The notes: generated from the sequence alone by a model not told the origin. 43,292 bases of DNA from Roseovarius aestuarii (GCA_027214255.1 JAPWHL010000029.1:1-43292); one strand, 5' to 3'. Positions 31,864 through 40,902 are shown, numbered from the stretch's first letter. Translations and numbers: made by a program.

Positions 31864-32832
31864 ATGAACAAAAAATCCCTACAGGCAAAGAAGAACCATC
31901 ACTACGTTTGGGCTCACTATCTGGCGCGATGGCCGGATGATGGAAGGAATGTTTGGCACACGACCCCGAAGGGAAAAATCATTCGGGACAGTGTGAGAGC
32001 GTTTGCCAGAGCAGATTATTTTTATAAATCTAGGGAACTGACGCCAAACCATATTGACGTTATTAGGCACTTGTCATCGCTGTCACCAAGGCACCTGCAA
32101 GAGCAGCACGAAGCTTTTCTTTCAGACTTTTTGAAAGTCCAAAAGTTGGGCGCGGCATACCGAGCAAGCGGTGTGCGCGATGACGAAGCAGATCAAGCAT
32201 TGTTTGCTCTAGAATGCAACATGATGGAGAACCTACATTCAAGCCATGAACGGGAGGCGCGAACTGTCATAGACGCTTTGGCATCTGGTGAAATCTCGTT
32301 TCTCGCTGAGGGCGATAATTTGATCAATTTCGTTGCGTTTTTAGGGCATCAAATATCAAGAACTAAATCTTTTAAGGAGACGTTTTCCTCAACCTTCCCT
32401 GAAGCTTCCAAGATGGGGAACGATGCTATTCAAATCCATAAGCTCATCGAAGATTGTTGGTGGTTTGTCAGCTATATGTTTGGAATAAATATCGGATGGA
32501 GCCTGTATGCGAGTAGGAGTTCTGACAGTCATTGCCTGCTGATTAATAACACTAAAACAGGTTTCATAACCTCTGATCAGCCCGTGATAAATGTCCACCC
32601 AGATTTGAAGGAGGGGGAAGTGGTTCCTCCGACTGACGATACTTGCGACTTCTTCTTCCCTCTTTCTCCCAACGCGGCCTACATGATCAATAAATCTGAT
32701 ATGTTTCCCCAAGGTATCAACCTTATTTTTGAGGACTTTGCAGAGGAAATGAACAAAAAATCGCTAAGGCAGCTCGAACTCATATCGTGGGCGTTGATCG
32801 TGACGCCGTTGCCTTATACAACAAGCACGTAG
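31864..32832 (+). CDS. DUF4238-domain protein
   Basis: ATG at 31,864 gives 322 residues. The start MNKKSLQAKKNHHYVWAHYLARW and the later TGFITSDQPVINVHP and FFPLSPNAAYMI segments match the DUF4238 pattern (HH-x-VP-like start, SDNP-like motif). Its function is unknown; the family is often found in accessory and defence-rich DNA. The gene is clearly richer in A/T than its neighbours and its codon use differs (many AAA, TTT, ATA-type codons), so recent transfer into the island is likely. It does not match the regulon theme. Confidence 0.8.
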   Translation: MNKKSLQAKKNHHYVWAHYLARWPDDGRNVWHTTPKGKIIRDSVRAFARADYFYKSRELTPNHIDVIRHLSSLSPRHLQEQHEAFLSDFLKVQKLGAAYRASGVRDDEADQALFALECNMMENLHSSHEREARTVIDALASGEISFLAEGDNLINFVAFLGHQISRTKSFKETFSSTFPEASKMGNDAIQIHKLIEDCWWFVSYMFGINIGWSLYASRSSDSHCLLINNTKTGFITSDQPVINVHPDLKEGEVVPPTDDTCDFFFPLSPNAAYMINKSDMFPQGINLIFEDFAEEMNKKSLRQLELISWALIVTPLPYTTST

Positions 32833-32981
32833 GCGCGCGGGATGCGATTGTAGACGGCCAATTCGATCAATCGTGATTAATTGCTTTGAAGGGTTGCCAC
32901 AACGCAAAGCTGAAATAAGCACCAATTCTTTGAAAGCTAACAAAGTCCGCATAGCAGCCTCCCCAGCCTCAAACGTCCCCA

Positions 32982-32995
32982 CTAACCTCTGTCAG
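32982..32995. promoter_or_regulatory. Crp/Fnr-type box CTAAC-N4-GTCAG
   Basis: CTAACCTCTGTCAG ends 80 bases before the carrier gene that heads the arginine deiminase operon. The 243 bases between the DUF4238 gene and this operon hold no gene I can see. Confidence 0.7.
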
Positions 32996-33075
32996 TCCGC
33001 CATCTGCCATCCTCGGCTAGCCTTCCTGCAACGGTCGCGCATCAAATCGCGGCCCTTGCTGGCAAAGGACACCCA

Positions 33076-34524
33076 ATGGCAAACCCCGCAGCGCCCCCGG
33101 CTGAGCCCACCAAACGGTTCAGCTTCCCCTCTGCCTATACCATCCTCTTCGCGCTGATCGTGATCATCGCGGCGCTGACATGGGTGATCCCGGCGGGCCA
33201 ATATGAACGCGTGGCCTCCGAGGCGCTTGGCAAGGAACTCCCCGTGGCGGGGACCTATGCCCCCACCGAGGCCAACCCGCAGGGCGTCTTCGATGTCATC
33301 CTTGCCCCTATCGCAGGCTTTTACGATCCTGACAGCTATACCGCGAACGCGATCGACGTGGCGTTGTTCGTGCTGATGATCGGCGGATTTATTGGCGTGG
33401 TCACAGCCACCGGGGCCATCGACGCAGGGATAAAGCGCGCCATGACCCGGCTTATGGGCCGCGAAAAGTGGATGATCCCGATCCTAATGGGTCTGTTCGC
33501 CATAGGCGGCACGACCGAAGGCATGGCCGAGGAAACACTGGCCTTTTACGTGCTGCTGACCCCCGTCATGATCGCCGCAGGCTATGACTCCATGACAGCG
33601 GTGGCGGTGATCTTGTTGGGCGCTGGCATCGGTGTGCTTGGCTCGACCGTGAACGCCTTCTCTACCGTCATTGCGTCGGACGCGGCAGGTGTCCCGTTTA
33701 CCGATGGGCTGATGCTGCGCTTTGTCATCCTTGGCATCACTTTTGCGGCCACCGTGGCCTATGTCATGCGCTATGCCGCACGGGTTAAAGCCGATACTTC
33801 CAAGTCGTTTGTATATGATCTGAAGGCCGCGAACGAGGCGCATTTTGGCACGGCCGAGGCGGTCACCACGGACTTTACCGGTCTGCATAAAATCGTACTG
33901 CTGCTATTTGGGGCCACCTTCGCCGTCATGATCTGGGGCGTGTCGCTGGACGGATGGTGGATGGCCGAGATGAGCGGGCTGTTCCTGTTCGCGGGCATTG
34001 GCATCGGCCTGATCGGGCGTCTGGGCGAAAAAGGTATGGTCGAGGCCTTCGTCGGCGGTGCGCGCGACCTTCTAGGCGTAGCGCTCATTATCGGGCTTGC
34101 ACGCGGTATCGTCGTCATTATGGACGCCGGTCATATGACCGACACCATCCTGCATTGGGCGGAAGGTACAGTCGCGGGCCTCAATCGGATCGTGTTCATC
34201 AACGTGATGTACTGGATCGAAGTGGTGATGGCCTTCTTCGTACCCTCGACGTCAGGTCTTGCCGTTCTGTCGATGCCGATCCTCGCGCCAGTTGGCGACT
34301 TTGCCGGGGTCGAGCGCAGCCTGATTGTCACAGCATTCCAATCTGCGACCGGCGTCGTCAACCTCGTCACTCCCACCTCTGCCGTAGTCATGGGTGGACT
34401 TGCCATCGCGCGCGTCCCTTATGAGCGCTGGCTGCGCTTTGTCTGGCCCGTGCTGCTGGGCCTCACCGTCATCATCATGGCCGCCCTCAGTCTTGGCGTG
34501 CTGCTGCAAGGAAACCCAACATGA
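33076..34524 (+). CDS. YfcC-type basic amino acid carrier (arginine/ornithine)
   Basis: The 482-residue protein has about 12 membrane helices and the YfcC/C4-dicarboxylate-carrier-like signatures FALIVIIAALTWVIPAGQY, GGTTEGMAEETLAFY and PSTSGLAVLSMPILAPVGDFA. YfcC-family members next to arcA are considered arginine/ornithine antiporters, though they are unrelated to the APC-type ArcD. It overlaps arcA by four bases, which supports that role. Confidence 0.85.
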   Translation: MANPAAPPAEPTKRFSFPSAYTILFALIVIIAALTWVIPAGQYERVASEALGKELPVAGTYAPTEANPQGVFDVILAPIAGFYDPDSYTANAIDVALFVLMIGGFIGVVTATGAIDAGIKRAMTRLMGREKWMIPILMGLFAIGGTTEGMAEETLAFYVLLTPVMIAAGYDSMTAVAVILLGAGIGVLGSTVNAFSTVIASDAAGVPFTDGLMLRFVILGITFAATVAYVMRYAARVKADTSKSFVYDLKAANEAHFGTAEAVTTDFTGLHKIVLLLFGATFAVMIWGVSLDGWWMAEMSGLFLFAGIGIGLIGRLGEKGMVEAFVGGARDLLGVALIIGLARGIVVIMDAGHMTDTILHWAEGTVAGLNRIVFINVMYWIEVVMAFFVPSTSGLAVLSMPILAPVGDFAGVERSLIVTAFQSATGVVNLVTPTSAVVMGGLAIARVPYERWLRFVWPVLLGLTVIIMAALSLGVLLQGNPT

Positions 34525-35756
34525 CACACGATGCTTCATTGGCCTACGGCGTTCACTCAGAGGCGGGCAAACTACGCCGCGTTCTGGTGCATAAACCCGG
34601 TGCTGCCATGGCAAGGCTGACACCCGCCAACTGCGCCGAGCTGCTGTTTGATGATGTGATCTGGGTCAAACAGGCGCGCATCGAGCACATGACCTTTGTT
34701 GATGCGATGCGCAATCGCGGGGTCGAGGTCGTGTTCCTGCGCCAACTGTTGGCCGAGACATTGGCTGACATGGAAGCCCGCCGCTGGATTTTGGAGACGC
34801 GGATCACTGACAACACCGTGGGCGTTGGCCTTTCTGACGATTTGATGGCCCATCTGATGGAAATCCCCGCCGAACTGCTATCCACTATTCTAATCGGCGG
34901 GATGAGCAGGGCAGAGTTACCGATTACCGCCAAGGGCGTACTGGCCCCCATGCTGGAACCTGCGGATTTCATCCTGCCCCCCTTGCCCAATCATATCTTC
35001 ACCCGCGATACGACCTGCTGGATCTATGGTGGTGTTACGCTCAACCCAATGCACTGGCCTGCACGGCGGTTAGAGACGCTGAACCTTGCTGCGATCTATC
35101 GGTTTCATCCGGATTTCAAGGATGCTGGCTTTCCCACCTGGTGGGGTGATCCAAAACAAGACCACGGGCCTGCAACAGTCGAGGGCGGCGACGTGATGCC
35201 CATCGGCAATGGCACTGTCCTCGTTGGCATGGGCGAGCGGACGACGCCACAGGCCGTGGGCCAGATCGCGCGTGGGCTTTTTTCAGGCGGCGGTGCAACC
35301 CGCGTCATCGCCTGCCAGTTCCCTAAATCCCGCAGTGCGATGCACTTGGATACGGTCTTCACCTTCTGTGACCGTGATCTGGTCACAGTCTTTTCCGAAG
35401 TGACCGACGCGATCCGCTGCACAAGCTTGCGCCAAACGGACCACAAGACCATTGCCGTTGAGGTTGAAACAAAACCCTTCCTCGATGTGGTTGCGGATGC
35501 TTTGGGCATCAAGAAGCTGCGTACTGTGCCAACAGGCGGCGACGCCTTTGAGGCCGCACGCGAACAATGGGACGATGCCAACAATCTGCTCTGCCTCGAG
35601 CCGGGCGTTGTCGTCGGCTACGAGCGCAACGTCTTCTCAAACACCCTCCTGCGCAAAGCAGGCGTCGAGGTCATCACGATCCCCGGATCGGAACTTGGAC
35701 GTGGGCGCGGTGGATCGCATTGCATGACCTGCCCTCTGCTCCGCGACGCCATTTAA
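34521..35756 (+). CDS. arcA: Arginine deiminase
   Basis: The 411-residue enzyme turns arginine into citrulline and ammonia. Motifs: FTRDTTCWIYGGV, EGGDVMPIGNGTVLVGMGERT, HLDTVFTFCD with His275, and GRGRGGSHCMTC with the nucleophile Cys401 near the end. All are expected positions for ADI. First enzyme of the arginine deiminase pathway; ammonia also counters acid. It overlaps the carrier gene (ATGA). Confidence 0.95.
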   Translation: MTHDASLAYGVHSEAGKLRRVLVHKPGAAMARLTPANCAELLFDDVIWVKQARIEHMTFVDAMRNRGVEVVFLRQLLAETLADMEARRWILETRITDNTVGVGLSDDLMAHLMEIPAELLSTILIGGMSRAELPITAKGVLAPMLEPADFILPPLPNHIFTRDTTCWIYGGVTLNPMHWPARRLETLNLAAIYRFHPDFKDAGFPTWWGDPKQDHGPATVEGGDVMPIGNGTVLVGMGERTTPQAVGQIARGLFSGGGATRVIACQFPKSRSAMHLDTVFTFCDRDLVTVFSEVTDAIRCTSLRQTDHKTIAVEVETKPFLDVVADALGIKKLRTVPTGGDAFEAAREQWDDANNLLCLEPGVVVGYERNVFSNTLLRKAGVEVITIPGSELGRGRGGSHCMTCPLLRDAI

Positions 35757-35767
35757 AGGAACACCAA

Positions 35768-36769
35768 ATGCCACAGAACCTATCCGGACGCAGTTTCATA
35801 AAGCTGCTCGATTTCACACCGGACCAAATTCGGCACCTGTTGCAACTCGCGGCCTCCCTCAAGATGGCCAAGGCAGGCGGGTATGAGCGACCCATGCTTG
35901 AAGGCAAGAACATCGCCCTGATCTTCGAAAAAGACAGCACCCGCACCCGAAGCGGTTTTGAAGTCGCCGCTTATGATCAAGGTGCCCATGTCACCTACCT
36001 GGGCCCATCCGGCAGCCATATCGGCCACAAGGAAACGATGAAGGACACCGCGCGCGTGCTGGGCAGGTTCTACGACGGCATTGAATATCGGGGTTTTGGC
36101 CAAAAGGATGCCGAGGTGCTGGCGAAATTCTCCGGCGTGCCGGTCTTCAACGGGCTGACGGATGAATTTCACCCCACCCAGATCCTCGCCGACCTGATGA
36201 CCATGAAGGAATTCACGCACAAGCATCTTTCAGATATCGCATTTTGCTTCATGGGGGATGCAGGCAATAACATGGGTTCAAGCCTGATGGTCGGCGCCGC
36301 CTTAATCGGCATGGATATTCGCCTGTGTGGCCCACAAAGTTGCTGGCCCGATGCAGACCTTGTCACGCAGTGTCGCACCATCGCCGAGACCACGGGTGCG
36401 CGGATCACCCTGACCGAGAAGCATGCCGAAGGGTTGGAAGGGGCCGATTTCGTCTACACCGATGTATGGGTCTCCATGGGCGAACCTGATGACGTCTGGG
36501 AAGAGCGGATCGCACTGCTGTCGCCTTATCGCGTAACAACCGAGGTGATGGAAAAGACCAAGAACCCCTACGCCAAATTCCTCCACTGCCTGCCCGCCTT
36601 TCACAACCGCGACACCGAAGTCGGCGAAGCGACGTTTCAAAAATTCGGGATTGATTGCATGGAAGTGACCGAAGAGGTGTTTGAAAGCGCCGCCTCCGTC
36701 GTATTCGATCAGGCAGAAAACCGGATGCATACGATCAAGGCGGTCCTCGTTGCCACAATGGGGGCCTGA
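35768..36769 (+). CDS. arcB: Ornithine carbamoyltransferase (catabolic)
   Basis: ATG at 35,768, after AAAGGAACACC, gives 333 residues. STRTR (residues 57-61) binds carbamoyl phosphate, HPTQILADLMT and FMGDAGNNMGSSLM follow, and HCLP starts at His273. In the operon it splits citrulline into ornithine and carbamoyl phosphate. Length over 330 and the context favour the catabolic ArcB over anabolic ArgF. An upstream frame extension lies within arcA and is not used. Confidence 0.95.
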   Translation: MPQNLSGRSFIKLLDFTPDQIRHLLQLAASLKMAKAGGYERPMLEGKNIALIFEKDSTRTRSGFEVAAYDQGAHVTYLGPSGSHIGHKETMKDTARVLGRFYDGIEYRGFGQKDAEVLAKFSGVPVFNGLTDEFHPTQILADLMTMKEFTHKHLSDIAFCFMGDAGNNMGSSLMVGAALIGMDIRLCGPQSCWPDADLVTQCRTIAETTGARITLTEKHAEGLEGADFVYTDVWVSMGEPDDVWEERIALLSPYRVTTEVMEKTKNPYAKFLHCLPAFHNRDTEVGEATFQKFGIDCMEVTEEVFESAASVVFDQAENRMHTIKAVLVATMGA

Positions 36770-36770
36770 C

Positions 36771-37760
36771 ATGCGCATCGTTGTGGCGCTTGGAGGAAAT
36801 GCATTGTTACGCAGAGGTGAGCCGCTGACCGCAGCCGTTCAGCGGACGAACGTAAGGCTTGCGGCACTTGCGCTTGCTGATCTGGCGCTTGACCATGAAA
36901 TCATCGTGGCCCATGGCAACGGACCACAGGTTGGTTTGCTGGCCCTCCAAGGTGCGTCCTATGATCCTCAAAAACCATGGCCGCTGGATGTGCTGGGCGC
37001 TGAGACAGACGGCATGATTGGCTACTTGATCGAACAAGAATTGATGAACGCGCTCCCAAAAGGTTCGCGCTGTGCAACCCTCCTCAGCCGTGTGGAGGTG
37101 GACCCGAAAGACCCTGCCTTTGGCACCCCCAGCAAGCCCATCGGTCCTGTCTATACGGAAAAAGAAGCCGCGTTGGCTGTCAGCGATCACGGCTGGCAGA
37201 TGGTGCAGGAAGCAACCGGCGGCATGCGCCGGATCGTTCCCTCGCCCATGCCCCTTCGCATCATCGGTTTGGACGCCATAAAGGTTCTTTTGGACGCTGA
37301 GCATATCGTCATCTGCGCGGGTGGCGGCGGCATTCCCGTCATTCGAAACGCGAGCGGTGACATGGAGGGCGTCGAGGCGGTCATCGACAAGGACCGAACG
37401 TCAGCCCTTCTGGCCCTCGGCCTCGACGCAGACGCGCTTTTGCTGCTGACTGACGTACCAGCCGTCTACCGAGATTTTGGCGCTCCCAATCAGACCGCCA
37501 TCAGCACGACCACTCCGTCAAAACTTGGGAACCTTGACCTTCCACCCGGGTCGATGGGTCCAAAGGTTGCCGCTGCGGTGGCCTTCACAACCGCCAGTGG
37601 CAAACTCGCCGGAATAGGACAGCTGACAGATGCCCGCGCCATCATCGAGGGCCGTGCGGGGACACGCATTCTAGAAGAAAAGCCCAAAGCGCGGCAAGGC
37701 GCGACAGATGAAACTTTTGCAGAGCAACAAGGCGTATCTGACCTTCGAGGCAAGCAGTGA
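36771..37760 (+). CDS. arcC: Carbamate kinase
   Basis: The ATG at 36,771 comes one base after the arcB stop. The 329-residue kinase has VVALGGNALLRRGEPLT, VAHGNGPQVGLLALQ, VICAGGGGIPVI, EAVIDKDRTSALLAL and GSMGPKVAAAVAF. It transfers phosphate from carbamoyl phosphate to ADP and so gives the ATP of the pathway. Slightly longer than usual due to a hydrophilic C-terminal tail. Confidence 0.95.
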   Translation: MRIVVALGGNALLRRGEPLTAAVQRTNVRLAALALADLALDHEIIVAHGNGPQVGLLALQGASYDPQKPWPLDVLGAETDGMIGYLIEQELMNALPKGSRCATLLSRVEVDPKDPAFGTPSKPIGPVYTEKEAALAVSDHGWQMVQEATGGMRRIVPSPMPLRIIGLDAIKVLLDAEHIVICAGGGGIPVIRNASGDMEGVEAVIDKDRTSALLALGLDADALLLLTDVPAVYRDFGAPNQTAISTTTPSKLGNLDLPPGSMGPKVAAAVAFTTASGKLAGIGQLTDARAIIEGRAGTRILEEKPKARQGATDETFAEQQGVSDLRGKQ

Positions 37761-38479
37761 AACTCACGCCCTTCCCAACAACCCTCAAAAACGGCGCGTC
37801 CGTGCTCGTGAGGGAAGTGACATCGACAGATCGCCACCTATTGGAGATTGGTTTCGCGCATTTGTCTGATCGTGCGAGATATTTTCGGTTTCTGGGGGCG
37901 CACAAAAACCTCACCGAGAAAGAACTGGACAGGTTCACAGCCGCAAACGGCCCGGACCACGTCGCGGTAGGCGCTTTGCTCATAGATGGACCAACGCCAG
38001 AACCGATTGGCATCGCGCGATATATACGGCTACCCGATCAAAAACATGTCGCCGAGATCGCGATCACCATTGTCGATCAATATCAGCATCAGGGGCTGGG
38101 CAGTCTTCTCCTTGGCGTTCTGTCAAAATTCGCGAGGCTAAGCGAAATCACCGAGTTCAATGCCCTGGTCCACAGCGAGAATACAGCAATGCTGGGGCTT
38201 CTGGATCAATTCGGTGGAGTGCAAACAGCACTTGGCGGTGAAGATATCGAGGTTACATTTCCGGTTTCCGCCGTTTCTGTGCATGTTCTTAAGTCGACGG
38301 CAGACAACCGCGAAACACGGGGTGGAGCCGTTCGGGCAATCATCAACCGGACGTCGGCCAAACTCCGCCAGTTTGTGAGCTTCCACCCGGAATTATCGGA
38401 AATCAATGCCCCAGACCAACCTACATCAGTGTGGGAGAACGAGGGCGGTGCAATAGTCCCCAGTGTTCCCCGAATTTAG
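37757..38479 (+). CDS. GNAT-family acetyltransferase
   Basis: GTG at 37,757 overlaps the arcC stop (GTGA). The GNAT fold spans residues about 15-170; the acetyl-CoA loop is QYQHQGLGSLLL. A hydrophilic C-terminal tail of about 70 residues follows. It resembles protein lysine acetyltransferases of the Pat type. As last gene of the operon it might acetylate and tune the ADI or acetate enzymes (inference). A box-like palindrome lies inside its 3' end. Confidence 0.83.
   Translation: MKLTPFPTTLKNGASVLVREVTSTDRHLLEIGFAHLSDRARYFRFLGAHKNLTEKELDRFTAANGPDHVAVGALLIDGPTPEPIGIARYIRLPDQKHVAEIAITIVDQYQHQGLGSLLLGVLSKFARLSEITEFNALVHSENTAMLGLLDQFGGVQTALGGEDIEVTFPVSAVSVHVLKSTADNRETRGGAVRAIINRTSAKLRQFVSFHPELSEINAPDQPTSVWENEGGAIVPSVPRI
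38416..38429. promoter_or_regulatory. Near-consensus Crp/Fnr-type box CCAAC-N4-ATCAG
   Basis: CCAACCTACATCAG has one mismatch to CTAAC-N4-ATCAG. It lies in the end of the GNAT gene, 160 bases before the small protein at 38,590. The paralogous small gene at the left end has its box at 161 bases, which supports function. Confidence 0.5.
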
Positions 38480-38589
38480 GTGAACGTGTAACCAGTCCGA
38501 ATGAGCCAGAGACACGTGGGACAGACTGTCCCCATGTCCCCCGTCCCGCGTGTTTCTTCTCAAAGGACCGTCCTCGAAAGGACAAGATA

Positions 38590-38787
38590 ATGACACCCGA
38601 AACCAATAAATCGACCAACGTTGCCGACAAGATGAAAACTGTGAAGGCCGCATGGGACAAAGCCCCGTCTGGTCCGAAAAAGGACGCGGCGCACAAACAC
38701 TATCAGGCAGCTGAAAAGGCGCACACCGCAAAGAACGATGCGGACACACACAAAGCACTCGACGCGGCAACACACGCACTCGCGTAA
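38590..38787 (+). CDS. Small charged Lys/Ala-rich protein, paralogue of 1810-1998
   Basis: ATG at 38,590 after GAAAGGACAAG. The 65-residue product shares the core TVKAAWDKAPSGPKKD, KHYQAAEKAHTAKNDAD and the ending ATHALA with its left-end paralogue. It is entirely hydrophilic and helical. The function is unknown; presence of two near-identical copies in an island of about 43 kb and the same box spacing indicate a real, co-regulated gene. Confidence 0.8.
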   Translation: MTPETNKSTNVADKMKTVKAAWDKAPSGPKKDAAHKHYQAAEKAHTAKNDADTHKALDAATHALA

Positions 38788-38910
38788 CGCTGCCCGCCTG
38801 AGTAAAATGCGCGGCCGCCTTGCGACCCTTGATTGGCGACCGCGTTTGATCTGTTTTCAATTCGCTCCTTCGAACAGATTTCCAACCAAAACGGACCAAA
38901 GGATAGTCAA

Positions 38911-39120
38911 ATGTACCTCAGATCCATTCTTCTTGTACCGGTCCTTTTTGGCCTCGCTGGATGTCTCGGAAACGATACAGAACGCGGTATCGCCGGTGCA
39001 GCGGGCGGCGCTGTGATTTCCGGTGCGACGGGCGGAAGCCCTGTGACAGGCGCTGTTATTGGCGGCGCTGCGGGATACTTTTGCAGAGACCTGAATGTGC
39101 CCGGCTGCCGGAACGAATAG
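38911..39120 (+). CDS. Small glycine-zipper lipoprotein
   Basis: ATG at 38,911 after AAAGGATAG. The 69-residue product begins with a lipoprotein signal ending in the lipobox LAGC (Cys18). A Gly/Ala-rich glycine-zipper follows (GIAGAAGGAVISGATGG, AVIGGAAGYF), then a short tail with two Cys. It is likely anchored in the outer membrane, similar to entericidin/osmotically induced OsmB-like proteins. Confidence 0.8.
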   Translation: MYLRSILLVPVLFGLAGCLGNDTERGIAGAAGGAVISGATGGSPVTGAVIGGAAGYFCRDLNVPGCRNE

Positions 39121-39174
39121 ATGCCGGGCGGTTTCGCAGCTGTTGCATCTGGCCCTTAGAACGACGGATTTATC

Positions 39175-39735
39175 ATGAAACGAACCTTACTCACCATCGC
39201 AGGAACGCTGGTTATCACCTCTGTTGTGGTCGCCGCAGGGGCGTACGCCTTTGTGAATTCCGGCATTTACGACGTATCGGCGACAACACCGCATTCGCGC
39301 ATGATGTATTGGGCCACCCATCAAACCATGGAGCATTCGGTTGGGCGCCGTATGGACGCCAATGTCGTTCCTGCAGGTCTTGATTTACCGACCGAGATTT
39401 CTGCCGGGGCCGCGCTCTACGTGGAGAACTGTGTGACATGTCACGGCTCCCCTGACAGAGAGCGGTCCGCAATCTCGCAAGGGTTGAACCCGCAACCACC
39501 TGATCTTTTCAGCGCCACGCGTGAACCCGATCCGGCCGAGAATTTTCAGTTCATAAAATATGGGGTCAAGATGACTGGAATGCCGGGGTTTGCCGGAACG
39601 CAAACAGATGAACAGATATGGGCGCTTGTGGCTTTCCTGAACACCACGCCCGGCCAAACCGCTGTGGACTTTGCGCATGCAACGGGAATCCGCCCGACGT
39701 CGCGCCCATCAGATCTACCAAACCAGGAAAACTGA
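39175..39735 (+). CDS. Membrane-anchored c-type cytochrome
   Basis: The 186-residue protein has an N-terminal hydrophobic anchor (TLLTIAGTLVITSVVVAAGAYAF), then a single class I cytochrome c domain with the heme site CVTCH (Cys86, Cys89, His90). The likely distal Met is in VKMTGMPGF. It carries electrons in the periplasm. A partner oxidase or reductase is not in the window. Confidence 0.9.
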   Translation: MKRTLLTIAGTLVITSVVVAAGAYAFVNSGIYDVSATTPHSRMMYWATHQTMEHSVGRRMDANVVPAGLDLPTEISAGAALYVENCVTCHGSPDRERSAISQGLNPQPPDLFSATREPDPAENFQFIKYGVKMTGMPGFAGTQTDEQIWALVAFLNTTPGQTAVDFAHATGIRPTSRPSDLPNQEN

Positions 39736-40466
39736 TCATTTCGCCAACAAAGGCCCAACCTGATCGAGATAGGTCATCTCAAAGTCCGCAAATTCAACCA
39801 GCCGATCATAGTCATCAAACGTGACAAAACCATCGCGGAATGTGACCAGTCCCTGTTCGCGCAATTGCCTCAGCACGCGGTTGACGTGTACGGCACTTAA
39901 TCCAAGGGCATCGGCCAAAAATATTGTGTCAGAGGACAAGCGTATCCCGCCCTGCTTCCCAAGCCGACAAGGGACAATCTGGCCCCAAGTTCGAGCAGGA
40001 AATGCGCCATGCGTTCAGCCGCATCGCGACGCCCGATACCTACCAGATGCTCGACCACCATCGCCTCGTCGCGAGATGCGGCCCACAGAACCGCGGTGGC
40101 CAGCCGGGGCGTTTGTGCAAACGCGTCCAGAAGGTCGGTGACAAGGATTTCCGTCACCTCGATATCCGTCACCGGCTCGATGCTGTGATCCGACACCTTC
40201 AAAAGCACGCTGCGAAGCCCCAGGAAATCGCCTGGTATCTGGAAATCCACGATCTGCCGCTGACCATCCTCAAGAAGCTTGTAGGAACAGGCCCAGCCAG
40301 AGGCGAGGATATAGGCAGCCTGCTCCGTTTGCCCCTGATGGACAAGATCGCGCCCCGCCACGAACGTACGGCGGCGCTTGTGCAAGGACGCAAGCACCGA
40401 CAATTCGGGGTCTGACAGGGCGACGAATGCGCCGAGCTTGCGGACAAGCGGAGTGTTTTCGATCAT
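39736..40466 (-). pseudogene. Crp/Fnr-family regulator, frameshifted
   Basis: The minus strand from ATG 40,466 (MIENTPLVRKL) encodes a close paralogue of the regulator at 1018. After CPLTQY the frame is lost at a run of five A (39,917-39,921 on the plus strand): one base is missing, and the frame ends LAM-less in WPMPLD. The helix-turn-helix LADALGLSAVHVNRVLRQLRE continues intact in the next frame to the true end at 39,736. Either the gene is a fresh pseudogene without a DNA-binding domain, or the homopolymer length is a sequencing error or phase-variable. Confidence 0.88.
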
Positions 40467-40519
40467 TTGTCCCTCTTCGGCAATCCGTGAAGATCTAGCA
40501 AAAGAAATCGCACCCAGCA

Positions 40520-40533
40520 CTGATCTCCATCAG
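40520..40533. promoter_or_regulatory. Perfect Crp/Fnr-type box CTGAT-N4-ATCAG
   Basis: CTGATCTCCATCAG is a perfect inverted repeat between the frameshifted regulator (start 40,466) and the divergent small gene at 40,619. It could control both and give autoregulation. Confidence 0.7.
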
Positions 40534-40618
40534 CACAACATAGCAGATTCCTTGAAAGTCTGCTCCTTGCGCAGGAGGCGCACCCCCGCGCCGCACCTGC
40601 CGGAAAGGCCAATACTCC

Positions 40619-40855
40619 ATGATGGACGACCAAATGCATTCAGGAATGGCCGCGCTTACCATCTGCGAAGCCTTGCTTCTCGCGCTGAATGACGCGCAGA
40701 TTTTGCCCGAGAAAGAGATCATTGGTGTTCTCACGGATGCAGCGGCAACCCATGAGAACGCGGCCGGGTCCGAAGCGGATGCCGTCGCGCACCGCGCGGC
40801 TGCAGCACTGATCCGACGGATCATCGCAGGAGGCAATTCAGTCCGACGACCGTGA
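40619..40855 (+). CDS. Small conserved protein, paralogue of 631-867
   Basis: The 78-residue product shares ALTICEALLLALND, DAAATHENA and IIAGGNSVRRP with its left-end paralogue and, as there, is divergent from a Crp/Fnr-family gene. ATG at 40,622 is an alternative. No known domain. A perfect Crp/Fnr-type box lies 85 bases upstream. Confidence 0.82.
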   Translation: MMDDQMHSGMAALTICEALLLALNDAQILPEKEIIGVLTDAAATHENAAGSEADAVAHRAAAALIRRIIAGGNSVRRP

Positions 40856-40902
40856 CCTAGGTGGGCTCAGTTAGCCAGCTAAGTCTGCAGATTGCTGAAA
40901 TC

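Noticed and set aside
35567..35767. N-terminal extension of ornithine carbamoyltransferase
   Set aside because: It overlaps arcA in another frame; OTC relatives start near the ATG at 35,768.
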